39,342 bases of DNA from NCBI GenBank assembly GCA_002928495.1, contig PERF01000007.1, forward strand, positions 1 to 39,342, written 5' to 3'. Position numbers and translations under genes: made by a program. The notes below the pieces were generated by a model that was not told where the DNA came from, did no database searches, and saw only the letters and a list, made by a program, of their open reading frames with translations. Position 1 is the stretch's first letter. The number at the start of each line of letters is the position of its first letter. The stretch is from Methylobacter sp. (lineage in GTDB: Bacteria; Pseudomonadota; Gammaproteobacteria; Methylococcales; Methylomonadaceae). Below, piece after piece: positions 1 to 7,464 of this stretch.

Positions 1-149
1 AGTATTGGGGTCAGACACGATTATTCTTTTATCGTGTCTGACCTCATTCATTTCACTCACGGCGCTAAAGGTATAAGACTGTAGTATAACCCTATGTATT
101 TAATAGATAACTTTGTTCAGGTAGCAGTATTGGTATCTGACCCCAATAC
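1..149. repeat. REP-like inverted repeats at left edge
   Basis: The 15-mer agtattggggtcaga at 1-15 recurs inverted as tctgaccccaatact at 135-149. Inside the left copy, tcagacacgat (11-21) pairs with atcgtgtctga (31-41) around a 9-base loop, giving an 11-bp stem. Repeats with a ggggtcagacacgat core often flank REP-associated (RayT-type) tyrosine transposases in proteobacteria; that link is from memory of the family. No transposase is present between or beside these copies, so this is probably a non-autonomous or remnant unit. Confidence 0.6.
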
Positions 150-170
150 TGTTTCCACTTTATTTTTCAG

Positions 171-845
171 ATGGTTAAAAACATGAGTAAACTTTTATTC
201 AGAAAAATATGGAAGTTTATTTCTATATTCATTCTAGTTATCGCTTTATTAATTGCTTTAATTATCGTTTGGGCTCATCACAACCCTTTTTCTACTGATG
301 AAGAAATGATTGCTTATTTTCAGGCTCATCGGGGAGAAATCGAAACCTTAGTTAAAAGTTATCGTGAATATACACGAAATCTAGATGAGGAAGATATCTG
401 GCGTGAAATTCCCAGTAATAAGCTGTTAATGGACAAAATTGGAATTATAGATATATATGAAAAATCGCCAGTCTGGTTTCCTAACCCCTATTCAAAGGAA
501 GCAGAACATCAATTTAATTCTGATATTGAAGCGAAAAAATTCTTGCAAAGTGACTTGAGGCCTTACTCTACTATCGGGGTTGATACAGACCCGAATCGAA
601 TTGCATTGGTCCTGCTAAGCTCGGGTGTGCATTATATCAGCAAAAACATTGAATATTTCCCGGAAGAACCTTTGATAGTGGAAAACAATATTCTTTGGCC
701 AGTAAGATCAGACGGTCTAGTTCACACAATGTCTCGCTTAGTCCCTAATCTTAATAGCTACCCAGATGATTGGAAAAGACTTGAATGTGTCTATCGGCAA
801 ATTGATACTCATTGGTATCTATCTATGTGTATGTCAAGCATTTAA
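171..845 (+). CDS. Membrane-anchored protein of unknown function
   Basis: This 224-residue protein is not one I recognise. A single hydrophobic segment near residues 15-36 (rich in I, L and V, followed by WAHH) should anchor it in the inner membrane, with the polar remainder facing the periplasm. The soluble part is rich in Trp, Tyr and acidic residues and contains short Pro/Asn segments such as WFPNPYSKEAEHQF. There is no catalytic motif. The start at 171 is followed at 183 by a second in-frame ATG (MSKLLF), which could be the true start; neither has a strong ribosome binding site. The gene is strikingly AT-rich next to the rest of the window and lies between repeat clusters, so horizontal acquisition is likely. 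Confidence 0.6.
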   Translation: MVKNMSKLLFRKIWKFISIFILVIALLIALIIVWAHHNPFSTDEEMIAYFQAHRGEIETLVKSYREYTRNLDEEDIWREIPSNKLLMDKIGIIDIYEKSPVWFPNPYSKEAEHQFNSDIEAKKFLQSDLRPYSTIGVDTDPNRIALVLLSSGVHYISKNIEYFPEEPLIVENNILWPVRSDGLVHTMSRLVPNLNSYPDDWKRLECVYRQIDTHWYLSMCMSSI

Positions 846-861
846 AACAGGAAAATAAATG

Positions 862-940
862 GAAAAACAGGGACAGGTCTTGGAAAAGAACAGGGACAAA
901 AAGAACAGGGACAGGACAAAAAGAACAGGGACAGGTCTTG
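862..940. repeat. Short tandem repeats, gaacagggacagg unit
   Basis: Four imperfect copies of an aaaagaacagggacagg unit stand in a row. The first and last copies carry the extension tcttg (ending near 882 and 940), and the two middle copies are shortened. Runs of gggacaggtcttg are similar to REP-type palindrome half-sites, but no inverted partner is visible here. The block accounts for the Lys/Arg/Thr/Gly-rich open frame that crosses it, so that frame should not be read as a gene. Confidence 0.6.
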
Positions 941-953
941 CCATAACATATTC

Positions 954-1116
954 GTCCAACATTGCGCTCAACCGGAGCGCGGTTATAATGCGGCTTTGTT
1001 TTTCAGGACTGTTGGCTGGGTTGGAGCTTCGGGGTAACCCAGCGATTCAACCATTGAAGCCGGGCTTCGTACCTCAACCCAGCCTTCGGGCTGCGCCCCT
1101 CACCTTAACGTTAAAC
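954..1116 (+). other. Integron attC-like recombination site
   Basis: The block begins with GTCCAAC (954-960), which fits the attC R'' consensus RYYYAAC, and ends with GTTAAAC (1110-1116), which fits the R' consensus GTTRRRY. Directly after R'' comes attgcgctcaaccggagcgc, typical of an attC L'' arm. The interior is an imperfect palindrome: gctgggtt (1015-1022) pairs with aacccagc (1036-1043) and also with caacccagc near 1074-1082. A length of 163 bases is within the range of long attC sites. The GFA-type gene that follows is a common cassette cargo. No integrase gene is visible, so the call rests on pattern only. Confidence 0.45.
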
Positions 1117-1139
1117 TTTTGTACACAGGAGATTGATGA

Positions 1140-1550
1140 ATGAGTTTATTGCGTGGTGGCTGTCTATGTGGTGCCGTGCGTTATGAAACGACCTCTGATC
1201 CTTTGAACCAGAGGGTATGTCACTGCAAGGCTTGTCAAAAAGTTATCGGCGCTGCTTTCAATGCTCGCGCACTCATGCGCATCGAGCATGTTGCTGTCTC
1301 CGGCCCAATCAGCACATTTCACTCTTCAGAAACTCTTGAGCGCGGTTTTTGTTCTCATTGTGGTTCAAGCATTTTTTCGCGGCGTGTTTCTGCCGGGGTC
1401 ATCGGCTTAACAGCTGGCAGCCTAGACGAGCCGTCACTCTTCAAACCTGACATGCACTTTTGGGTATCGTCAAAGCAACCGTGGCTTATAATCGCTGATA
1501 ACTTACCTCAATATCCAGAAAATCCGCCCTCTTTAGGATATAAACCCTGA
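1140..1550 (+). CDS. GFA/CENP-V family zinc protein
   Basis: This 136-residue protein belongs to the glutathione-dependent formaldehyde-activating (GFA)/CENP-V fold. It shows GGCLCGAVRYE near residues 6-16, the zinc-ligand set CHCKACQK near 27-34, and FCSHCGSSIF near 70-79. These are the Cys pairs that bind the two zinc ions of the family. Family members range from a formaldehyde-glutathione lyase to proteins of unknown activity, so a role in formaldehyde handling is only possible here. The ATG has a good ribosome binding site (aggag, about 1127-1131). It follows an attC-like site and precedes another degenerate one, so it may sit in a gene cassette. Confidence 0.85.
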   Translation: MSLLRGGCLCGAVRYETTSDPLNQRVCHCKACQKVIGAAFNARALMRIEHVAVSGPISTFHSSETLERGFCSHCGSSIFSRRVSAGVIGLTAGSLDEPSLFKPDMHFWVSSKQPWLIIADNLPQYPENPPSLGYKP

Positions 1551-1562
1551 GTATTCACGGTA

Positions 1563-1708
1563 GTTGTTAACATGACGCTCAAGCGGGATGCGCCTTTTTT
1601 CGCGGTTTTGAAGGTTTATTGCTTTTACGACTTCGGTAGCTTCGCCAACCTTTCGTGCCAAGAACTCGTAGATCCGATTAGCCTAGCGTAATCGGACGCA
1701 AGTTACGA
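1563..1708 (+). other. Degenerate attC-like region with stem-loop
   Basis: After the GFA-type gene, ttgttaacatgacgctcaag followed by cgggatgcgcc resembles the R''/L'' arm of attC sites, but the first base of the R'' core does not fit. Further on, ccgatta (1674-1680) pairs with taatcgg (1689-1695) around 8 bases. The possible R' (gttacga, 1702-1708) matches GTTRRRY poorly. If this is an attC it has decayed. The spacing between two small unrelated genes is what a cassette array would show. Confidence 0.25.
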
Positions 1709-1758
1709 ACGAACGCCAACACCATCCTGACCACCGCACAAAAATGGGAGACAATTCA

Positions 1759-2226
1759 GTGAACACACGGATCGCAGCAATCGGATTTGTCGAAGCCGTT
1801 CGTCCTCATGCGGAGGATGACTTTTGGGGAGGAGAGGAAGCGTGTATCGCGCTCACATCGGAATTCACTTTTGAGGCATTGCTAGGGATTGAAGATTTTT
1901 CCCATGTTGAAGTGCTCTTCCTTTTCCATGAAGTTGAGCCATCCAAAATTGTCAAGGGCGCTCGCCACCCACGGAACAATAGCGAATGGCCTGCCGTAGG
2001 CATCTTCGCTCAGCGTGGCAAGAATCGTCCCAACCGCATCGGCAGCACGATCTGCCGCGTAAATCGTGTGGAAGGGACAAAGCTTTTCGTCGCTGAACTG
2101 GATGCTATCAATGGTACGCCAGTGCTCGACATCAAACCCGTTATGGCAGAGTTTCTGCCTCGCCAGGAAGTTTGTCAGCCGGTCTGGTCACATGAGCTCA
2201 TGCGTGACTACTGGTTGCATAAGTAG
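1759..2226 (+). CDS. TsaA/TrmO-like SAM-binding domain protein
   Basis: This protein of about 155 residues has the TsaA (UPF0066, YaeB/TrmO) beta-barrel signature: an N-terminal IAAIGFVEA strand, the FSHVEVLFLFHE segment, GIFAQRGKNRPNRIGSTICRV and LDIKPVM near the end. TrmO in E. coli N6-methylates t6A37 of some tRNAs using SAM. This protein is single-domain and shorter than the two-domain E. coli enzyme, so the same substrate is not assured. I prefer the GTG at 1759, because gggag lies 8 bases upstream; an in-frame ATG at 1744 has no binding site. TsaA-like genes are found as integron cassettes, which fits the surroundings. Confidence 0.8.
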   Translation: MNTRIAAIGFVEAVRPHAEDDFWGGEEACIALTSEFTFEALLGIEDFSHVEVLFLFHEVEPSKIVKGARHPRNNSEWPAVGIFAQRGKNRPNRIGSTICRVNRVEGTKLFVAELDAINGTPVLDIKPVMAEFLPRQEVCQPVWSHELMRDYWLHK

Positions 2227-2425
2227 TCTCCGTATGGCATTCAACAATACACTTCTAGCGTCAACCGGGATTTACATAAAGCACTAGCCACAACGTGCGG
2301 GCTTGGTTTGATCACCAAACAATCTTTTGGTTATAAGCGCTCGAATCTTACCTCTTTGATTTTGGCCACTTTGGTTATATTAGCGTCAGTATTGTTAACA
2401 GAAGCGCTTGGCCAGCGAGCCATCG
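2227..2425. other. Intergenic region between convergent genes
   Basis: ATTCAAC at 2239-2245 fits the attC R'' consensus and is followed by an arm-like gcgtcaaccggga, but I find no matching R'. No convincing terminator hairpin or coding frame is visible in the remaining bases. Confidence 0.3.
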
Positions 2426-3181
2426 CTATAGTCGGTGTGAAGAGAAATTAAAACCCACTATCCCGGCAAACTCATTACCGCTATTTGCTTCCGGCACCAA
2501 TACGCCTAAATAAACCTGAAACAACGGCGTTAAGTTTACGGTTAAATTAACGTTTGCCCCTGCCAGTGCGTGCTCGCCACTGATATAGTCCATATTCAAC
2601 GCCAACCGGTCTGCCAGTAAATCAATTTCTATCCCCGTTTGCAGACCAACCTGCCGGCTAGTGCCGGTGATGGCCTTATTCGCCAGATAAGGCCCGCCAT
2701 GAAGCTCAATGCCTTCAAAAGGCGTGTATTGAAAATCGATAAAATGAAAATACAACCATTGCACTGGCCCGGCAGTACCGGGGGTAAAACCATTCAGCGT
2801 GCCGAACGCGAGTTCGAGCCCGCTGTTTAGTTGGTAAGTTTTGGTCGTATTCAGGAATGGCTCGCCCTGAAAACTTAGATTGCTGCCGGCGATTTGCACA
2901 TTTAGCAAGGATAGATTGACATCCCAGTCGTTTTTGGCGGAATAACCGAAAGTAACATTTTCGAAAGTACCCGACCGGTAAATATTCGTTTCCGCATTGG
3001 CAACCCAAGCGCCTTCCTGATCGGTCATGGCATTGACGATCAAGCGCTTTTGTGTGGCATTGACGTTATTGGCCGGTATTTGGTTTTGTGCCGGTACATC
3101 GGTACTTAAACACAATAACACAATCGTAAACCAGGCCCGCAGCCATCTCCCGGTACATTTGAACGTAACAAAATCTTCCAC
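2426..3181 (-). CDS. Probable outer-membrane beta-barrel protein
   Basis: This protein of about 251 residues has an N-terminal signal peptide (WLRAWFTIVLLCLS, cleavage likely after VPA near residue 33). The body alternates short amphipathic strands with Asn/Gly/Thr turns, for example TFGYSAKNDWDVNLSLLNVQI and LQTGIEIDLLADRLALNMDYI. The C-terminus, GFNFSSHRL, is near a barrel-closing strand. This suggests a small outer-membrane beta-barrel, but I do not recognise a named family. The start is a GTG: 3181 has taggtgg just upstream and is preferred over the GTG at 3190. It stands alone, convergent with the TsaA-like gene. Confidence 0.65.
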   Translation of the reverse strand: MEDFVTFKCTGRWLRAWFTIVLLCLSTDVPAQNQIPANNVNATQKRLIVNAMTDQEGAWVANAETNIYRSGTFENVTFGYSAKNDWDVNLSLLNVQIAGSNLSFQGEPFLNTTKTYQLNSGLELAFGTLNGFTPGTAGPVQWLYFHFIDFQYTPFEGIELHGGPYLANKAITGTSRQVGLQTGIEIDLLADRLALNMDYISGEHALAGANVNLTVNLTPLFQVYLGVLVPEANSGNEFAGIVGFNFSSHRL

Positions 3182-3274
3182 AAAAGCCACCTAACGATCA
3201 TTCAGCCTAAATAACTGTCGGATATAGGCGAAAACGGTGCCAGCTTTGGGAAACTAAGATAAGTTGTTGCAATA

Positions 3275-3302
3275 CTTGAATAAAACCTGCGCTGTAGCAG
3301 GT
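3275..3302 (-). terminator. Rho-independent terminator of the sigma-54 activator gene
   Basis: Read on the minus strand, acctgc and gcaggt (3285-3302) form a 6-bp stem with a 6-base loop, followed at once by ttttatt. It lies 56 bases past the stop of the activator gene. Confidence 0.45.
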
Positions 3303-3357
3303 GAAAGCGGGTAAAGCCGCCGGTGCAGCCCACCAATATCGGTGGCAACTGCAGTTT

Positions 3358-5259
3358 TTAGCGGCTGTCTTTGCTGATGCCCAGCTTTTTGATGCGGTAG
3401 CGCAAGGTGCTGGGCTGCATATTGAGGATTTTGGCGGCGCCGTTGGCGCCTTCGATAACCCAGTTGGTTTGTTTGAGCACGTTGATAATATGCTGGCGGG
3501 TCACCGACTCGAAACTGGCGCTGTCGGTGTCTGCGGGGTTGGCCTGGTTATCGCTGGTCATGCCGCCGCCGGGTAACATATCCCGGTCGATTTCCAGTAT
3601 CGCGCCGTCGGTTAGGATAATGGCGCGTTCGATGACATTTTCCAGCTCGCGGATATTGCCCGGCCAAGGGTAATTTCTCAAACGCTGCATGGCTTGTTCG
3701 CTGATGCCATCGATTTTTTTGCCGATCCGGGGGGCAAATTTGCGTACCATAAAATAAGCCAGCAGCGGAATATCCTCGCGGCGTTCGCGTAGCGGCGGCG
3801 TGGTCAGCGGAAACACATTGAGCCGGTAGAATAGATCTTCACGGAAGTTTTTTTCCGCCACTTCCTGCAGCAGATTGCGGTTGGTGGCGGCGATGATGCG
3901 GACGTCGACTTTGATAGGCTTCTGCCCGCCCACACGTTCAAACTCGCGCTCCTGCAACACTCTGAGCAGCTTGACTTGAATATCCATGGGAATTTCGCCG
4001 ATTTCGTCCAGAAAAATGGTGCCGCCGTCGGCCAGTTCAAACCGGCCGATGCGTTTGGCCAGCGCGCCGGTAAACGCGCCTTTTTCGTGGCCGAACAGTT
4101 CGCTTTCGATTAACCCGGTCGGCAATGCCGCGCAATTGACTTTTATCAAAGGCTGGCTGCTGCGCCGGCTGTGAGCGTGAATCGCGCGTGCGATCAGCTC
4201 TTTACCGGTACCGGATTCGCCTTGAATCAACACCGAGGCATCGGTAGGCGCCACCCGCCGCACTTGTTTGAGTAAGTTCTGCACGGCCATGCTCCGGCCT
4301 TGGATCTCGCCGGAATTGGCGGAGGCGTTGATTTCTTCCTGTAAATACAGATTTTGTGCTTGCAGGCGGTTTTTCTCCTGCTCCATGAGCACTTTTTCGG
4401 TGATGTCCACGAACATGGTACGGGTAAATTCGCCGCTGGGGTCGGGGTTGGACCACCACTCTATCCATAGTGGCTTACCGTTATCCTTGCGCATCAGTTC
4501 CATAATCACACCGCCGGTATCGGTGCCCCGGCCTATAGCTTGAAAAGCCTCGCTGAAACGTTTTAACGCTTCTTCGGTATCAGGCACCAACGAGCGGCCG
4601 GTCATGCCGTTTACCTGGTCGGGGGTAATGCCCAGCGTGCGCATGGCCGCGCGGTTGGCGCTGATGAAGCGCGATTCCATGTCTTCGTTGACGTAGGCAA
4701 TCGGCGCTTCGTCAAACAAATCCCGGAAACGCTGTTCGCTTTGCTGCAGTTTATCGACCATGCGGATCCGGCTGATTTCCGATGCCGCCCGCGCCGCGAA
4801 AATCTTGAAAATAAAAATCAGTTTGGACTCCGGCGGCATCGGTTTTTCATCATAGATGGCCAGATGCCCCAGCACTTCACCGTCTGCCGTCTCCAGTCGA
4901 ACCCCCAGATAACTTTCTATGCCTTTTTCCTTGGGAAATAACCGTGAAACGCCGGTGGGAAAATGGCAGAGCTCGCCTTGTAACACCACTTGGCAAGGTG
5001 TGCCGTCCAAATCCCACAACTGATTGTCTATGAGTTTGCCGTTTTGCCAGAAAGCCAGCGTTTGCACCTGAGTTTTGCTGCGGCCGAACACGGCAATAAA
5101 GGCATTGGCTATGCCCGTGGCTTTACTCAGATTGCTCACCAGCAACTGAAAAAACTGTTCCCCGGTCGCGCTGGCGGTGCCTTCCATAATCGCAGCCAAC
5201 GCTGCGAGTTCTTCGCTGTTGATGGAAGGAATGGGGTTTTGGCAGTTGGCGGCGGGCAT
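3358..5259 (-). CDS. Sigma-54-dependent activator (GAF-PAS-AAA+-Fis)
   Basis: This 633-residue bacterial enhancer-binding protein has a GAF domain at about 15-170, a PAS domain at about 178-295, a short coiled linker, and a sigma-54 AAA+ domain at about 315-550. In the AAA+ domain are Walker A GESGTGKE (~345-352), the sigma-54 contact loop GAFTGA (~395-400), Walker [12 protein letters not shown] (~412-422), and the WPGNIREL sensor region. A Fis-type helix-turn-helix closes the protein ([22 protein letters not shown]). The GAFTGA loop is intact, so it should open sigma-54 complexes. The ATG is preceded by agaggac. It is divergent from the bufferin operon, whose upstream DNA carries a good sigma-54 promoter, so it is the obvious candidate regulator. 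The signal sensed by GAF/PAS is unknown. Confidence 0.93.
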   Translation of the reverse strand: MPAANCQNPIPSINSEELAALAAIMEGTASATGEQFFQLLVSNLSKATGIANAFIAVFGRSKTQVQTLAFWQNGKLIDNQLWDLDGTPCQVVLQGELCHFPTGVSRLFPKEKGIESYLGVRLETADGEVLGHLAIYDEKPMPPESKLIFIFKIFAARAASEISRIRMVDKLQQSEQRFRDLFDEAPIAYVNEDMESRFISANRAAMRTLGITPDQVNGMTGRSLVPDTEEALKRFSEAFQAIGRGTDTGGVIMELMRKDNGKPLWIEWWSNPDPSGEFTRTMFVDITEKVLMEQEKNRLQAQNLYLQEEINASANSGEIQGRSMAVQNLLKQVRRVAPTDASVLIQGESGTGKELIARAIHAHSRRSSQPLIKVNCAALPTGLIESELFGHEKGAFTGALAKRIGRFELADGGTIFLDEIGEIPMDIQVKLLRVLQEREFERVGGQKPIKVDVRIIAATNRNLLQEVAEKNFREDLFYRLNVFPLTTPPLRERREDIPLLAYFMVRKFAPRIGKKIDGISEQAMQRLRNYPWPGNIRELENVIERAIILTDGAILEIDRDMLPGGGMTSDNQANPADTDSASFESVTRQHIINVLKQTNWVIEGANGAAKILNMQPSTLRYRIKKLGISKDSR

Positions 5260-5274
5260 TGTTCGGGTCCTCTA

Positions 5275-5301
5275 AGTGTTTGATCATTCTACACTAAACA
5301 C
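5275..5301. promoter_or_regulatory. Inverted repeat near the activator start
   Basis: gtgttt (5276-5281) pairs with aaacac (5296-5301), and agtgt (5275-5279) also pairs with acact (5291-5295). It lies just upstream of the activator start codon, where an autoregulatory site could sit. Function is inferred from position only. Confidence 0.3.
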
Positions 5302-5348
5302 CGCAATAATAAAGCCGCAACTATTGGTGGCCTGCCGCGAATTGTGGC

Positions 5349-5367
5349 GAGGCCAAGGCTTGGCCTC
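5349..5367. promoter_or_regulatory. Perfect palindrome, candidate enhancer site
   Basis: gaggccaag and cttggcctc form a perfect 9+1+9 inverted repeat. It ends 71 bases before the -24 element of the sigma-54 promoter, so it lies about 100-115 bases upstream of the predicted start of transcription. That is the usual place for an upstream activating sequence of an enhancer-binding protein. I infer that the divergent activator binds here; no consensus for this protein is known to me. Confidence 0.45.
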
Positions 5368-5438
5368 AACCAGCAAAACGCTCCGCCAATACCAAATAAA
5401 ATATTGTTTTAATTGATTTTTATAGGTTATTTGCAAAC

Positions 5439-5454
5439 TTGGCACCGGTTTTGC
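5439..5454 (+). promoter_or_regulatory. Sigma-54 (-24/-12) promoter of the buf operon
   Basis: TTGGCAC-cggtt-TTGC matches the sigma-54 consensus TTGGCAC-N5-TTGC in every fixed base, with GG (5441) and GC (5453) exactly 12 bases apart. Transcription should start near 5465, leaving a leader of about 55 bases before the bufA ATG. Its direction and the divergent sigma-54 activator both support it. Confidence 0.85.
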
Positions 5455-5520
5455 GCTAGTAGTGTTGCCACGATGAATTTATCGCGGCTTTACTCAATTC
5501 ACAAACTTGGAGATATCACT

Positions 5521-5790
5521 ATGAAAAATGCAAATCGTGCCGTAACCACCGCTTTGGCTTCATTGGTTGCTTTAAGCGCATTCAGCGCACAAAGCGTCCA
5601 TGCCGAAGAGAAAAAAGACATGGAAAAATGCTACGGCGTGGCTAAAGCCGGTAAAAACGATTGCAAAACCGCCACCAGCGCTTGCGCCGGCCATTCCACC
5701 GCCGACAGCCAAGCGGATGCGTTTATCGCCTTGCCTAAAGGCACTTGCGAACGTATCAACGGCGGCAGTTTGGAAGCGCCTAAATCTTAA
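5521..5790 (+). CDS. bufA: Bufferin-type RiPP precursor (DUF2282)
   Basis: This 89-residue precursor has a Sec signal peptide (about 26 residues, ending SVHA) and a mature part of about 63 residues carrying four Cys. The signature is EKCYGV, GKNDCKTA, SACAGHS and GTCERI. This is the DUF2282 pattern of bufferin-1 precursors, in which an MNIO enzyme turns Cys residues into thiooxazole-type groups that bind copper in the periplasm; that chemistry is known for the family and inferred here. I chose the ATG at 5521 because ggag precedes it and the signal peptide begins there. A longer in-frame extension to 5413 would run through the promoter. It is the first gene of the sigma-54 operon. Confidence 0.9.
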   Translation: MKNANRAVTTALASLVALSAFSAQSVHAEEKKDMEKCYGVAKAGKNDCKTATSACAGHSTADSQADAFIALPKGTCERINGGSLEAPKS

Positions 5791-5803
5791 GGCGATAACG
5801 GCC

Positions 5804-6667
5804 ATGGCGTCAGCACTTTCAATCAGCACCGCCCAGGCTTCGATTCCGGCAACCGCCGGAATCGGTCTACGCAGCCGGCACTACCGCGAGATACTGGCAA
5901 CCAAGCCAAGTGTCGGCTGGCTGGAAGTCCATAGCGAGAATTATCTGGGTAAAGGCGGCGCCCCGCTGCATTGGCTAGAGCAGCTGCGCATGGAATATCC
6001 CATCAGCCTGCACGGCGTGAGTTTATCGCTGGGCTCTACCGATACCTTGGACTGGGGTTATCTGGACAGGCTTAAAGCCTTGATCGAACGGGTAAACCCA
6101 GGTCTGGTATCCGAGCATTTGTCATGGAACTCGTCTGGCGGCCGCTTTTTGAATGATCTGGCGCCTGTGCCGTATACCGATGCGACTTTATCCCACCTGG
6201 TGTCGCGCATTAACGCCGTACAAGCGTTTTTGGGCCGGCGGATTCTTATCGAGAATCCGTCCAGCTACCTGGAATTCAAGCAGTCAACTTACTGTGAATA
6301 CGAATTCTTGAATGCGCTGGCCCGGCATTCCGGTTGCGGCATTTTGCTGGACCTCAACAACGTTTACGTCTCCAGCCGAAACCACGGCTGGAATGCGTTG
6401 GATTATATCCAAGGCATAGCCGGCGATTGCGTTGAAGAACTGCATTTGGCCGGCCATACCTTAAACCAAATCAACGGGCGCAGTCTTTGGATAGATACCC
6501 ATAACCGCCCGGTATGCGATGACGTATGGGCTTTGCTTAAACACGCCCTGGCGTTATTTGGACCTAAACCGGTTTTAATCGAGTGGGACAGCGAGCTGCC
6601 CCAACTCGCGGTGTTGACCGCTGAAGCGGAAAAAGCATCGGCCTTGATTGGAGGATGGCATGAATAA
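5804..6667 (+). CDS. bufB: MNIO (DUF692) bufferin-maturing oxidase
   Basis: This 287-residue TIM-barrel enzyme belongs to the DUF692 (MbnB/BufB-like, multinuclear non-heme iron) family. Metal-ligand style motifs are in order: WLEVHSENYLG, SLHGVSLSLG, SEHLSW, IENPSSYL, LLDLNNVYV, HLAGHT, DTHNRPV and IEWDSELP. The His, Asp and Glu residues in these segments match the places where the family holds iron. It should modify Cys residues of the adjacent precursor in the cytoplasm before export. The ATG at 5804 lies 13 bases after the bufA stop; an upstream in-frame extension would overlap bufA and is unlikely. Its last 8 bases overlap the next gene, which implies translational coupling with its partner subunit. 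Confidence 0.92.
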   Translation: MASALSISTAQASIPATAGIGLRSRHYREILATKPSVGWLEVHSENYLGKGGAPLHWLEQLRMEYPISLHGVSLSLGSTDTLDWGYLDRLKALIERVNPGLVSEHLSWNSSGGRFLNDLAPVPYTDATLSHLVSRINAVQAFLGRRILIENPSSYLEFKQSTYCEYEFLNALARHSGCGILLDLNNVYVSSRNHGWNALDYIQGIAGDCVEELHLAGHTLNQINGRSLWIDTHNRPVCDDVWALLKHALALFGPKPVLIEWDSELPQLAVLTAEAEKASALIGGWHE

Positions 6668-7442
6668 TCTGCATGCCCTGCAACAGCAATTTACCGCTTA
6701 TGTGTTTGACCACGCCGACGCTGAGGCATTGTTTGCCGACATCACGCCTAACGGCTTTAGCGCTCAACAGCGATTGAATGTGTACCGCAACAATACCCGC
6801 TTAGGTTTGACCGAAGCGTTGAAAGCCAATTTTCCAGTGGTTGAAAAGCTGGTGGGCGAGGCATTTTTTAAGGGGCTGGCGGCGGCATTTATCCAAAAAT
6901 ATCCGCCCGCCACCGGTTGCCTTCAGGAATACGGGCGAGATTTTGCCCACTTCATTGCCAATTTCCCACCGGCCCGGCCGTTGCCGTATCTGGCCGATGT
7001 CGCCCGGCTGGAATGGCTTTGGCAGGAGGCCTACCACGAGGCCGACCAAGGCAAAATGATGCTAAACCGGCTGACTGCCATTCCGCAAACCCGGCACGCC
7101 GATCTGTGCTTGTGCAGCCATCCCAGCGTGCGTTTGCTGGTCTCCAGCTACCCCATTCACCGGATCTGGATGTTGAACCAGGACGGTAGCGATCACTGTG
7201 AAACCATAGACCTGGGCCTGGGCGGCGACAAGCTTTTGGTGTTCCGCCCGGAACAGGATGTCGAAGTGGATGCGCTGACCGACAGCGATTTTTTATGGCT
7301 GTCGTTATTGCATTCCGGCCACACCTTGGTGTCCGCAGCCGAACAGGTTTATCAACTAGACCCTTATTTTGATGTTTCCGCCCATCTTTTGTATTGGCTG
7401 GAAGCCGGACTTTTTACCGATTTTTATCTTCGCCATGACTAA
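6660..7442 (+). CDS. bufC: DUF2063 partner protein of the MNIO enzyme
   Basis: This 260-residue protein begins with the DUF2063 domain typical of BufC/MbnC-like partners: LHALQQQFTAYVF, NVYRNNTRLGLTEALKANFPVVEKLVGEAFF and ALAAAFIQKYPP-type sequence through about residue 90, then a helical/beta C-terminal half. In related systems the partner binds the leader of the precursor and forms a complex with the MNIO enzyme. The start at ATG 6660, with ggagg at 6650-6654, overlaps bufB by 8 bases; a TTG at 6648 in frame is less likely. No catalytic residues are expected. Confidence 0.88.
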   Translation: MNNLHALQQQFTAYVFDHADAEALFADITPNGFSAQQRLNVYRNNTRLGLTEALKANFPVVEKLVGEAFFKGLAAAFIQKYPPATGCLQEYGRDFAHFIANFPPARPLPYLADVARLEWLWQEAYHEADQGKMMLNRLTAIPQTRHADLCLCSHPSVRLLVSSYPIHRIWMLNQDGSDHCETIDLGLGGDKLLVFRPEQDVEVDALTDSDFLWLSLLHSGHTLVSAAEQVYQLDPYFDVSAHLLYWLEAGLFTDFYLRHD

Positions 7443-7464
7443 ACATTCCAAGGAGCACAAACCC

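Noticed and set aside
859-1143. 94-residue open frame before the GFA gene
   Set aside because: It crosses the tandem repeat and the attC-like palindrome; the residue pattern (Lys/Arg/Thr/Gly repeats) follows the repeat and no ribosome binding site is evident.
5413-5520. N-terminal extension of the bufA frame to 5413
   Set aside because: It would translate through the sigma-54 promoter and bury the signal peptide; ggag and MKNANRA at 5521 are the better start.
5600-5803. N-terminal extension of the bufB frame into bufA
   Set aside because: It is an out-of-frame reading of bufA; the family N-terminus begins shortly after the ATG at 5804.
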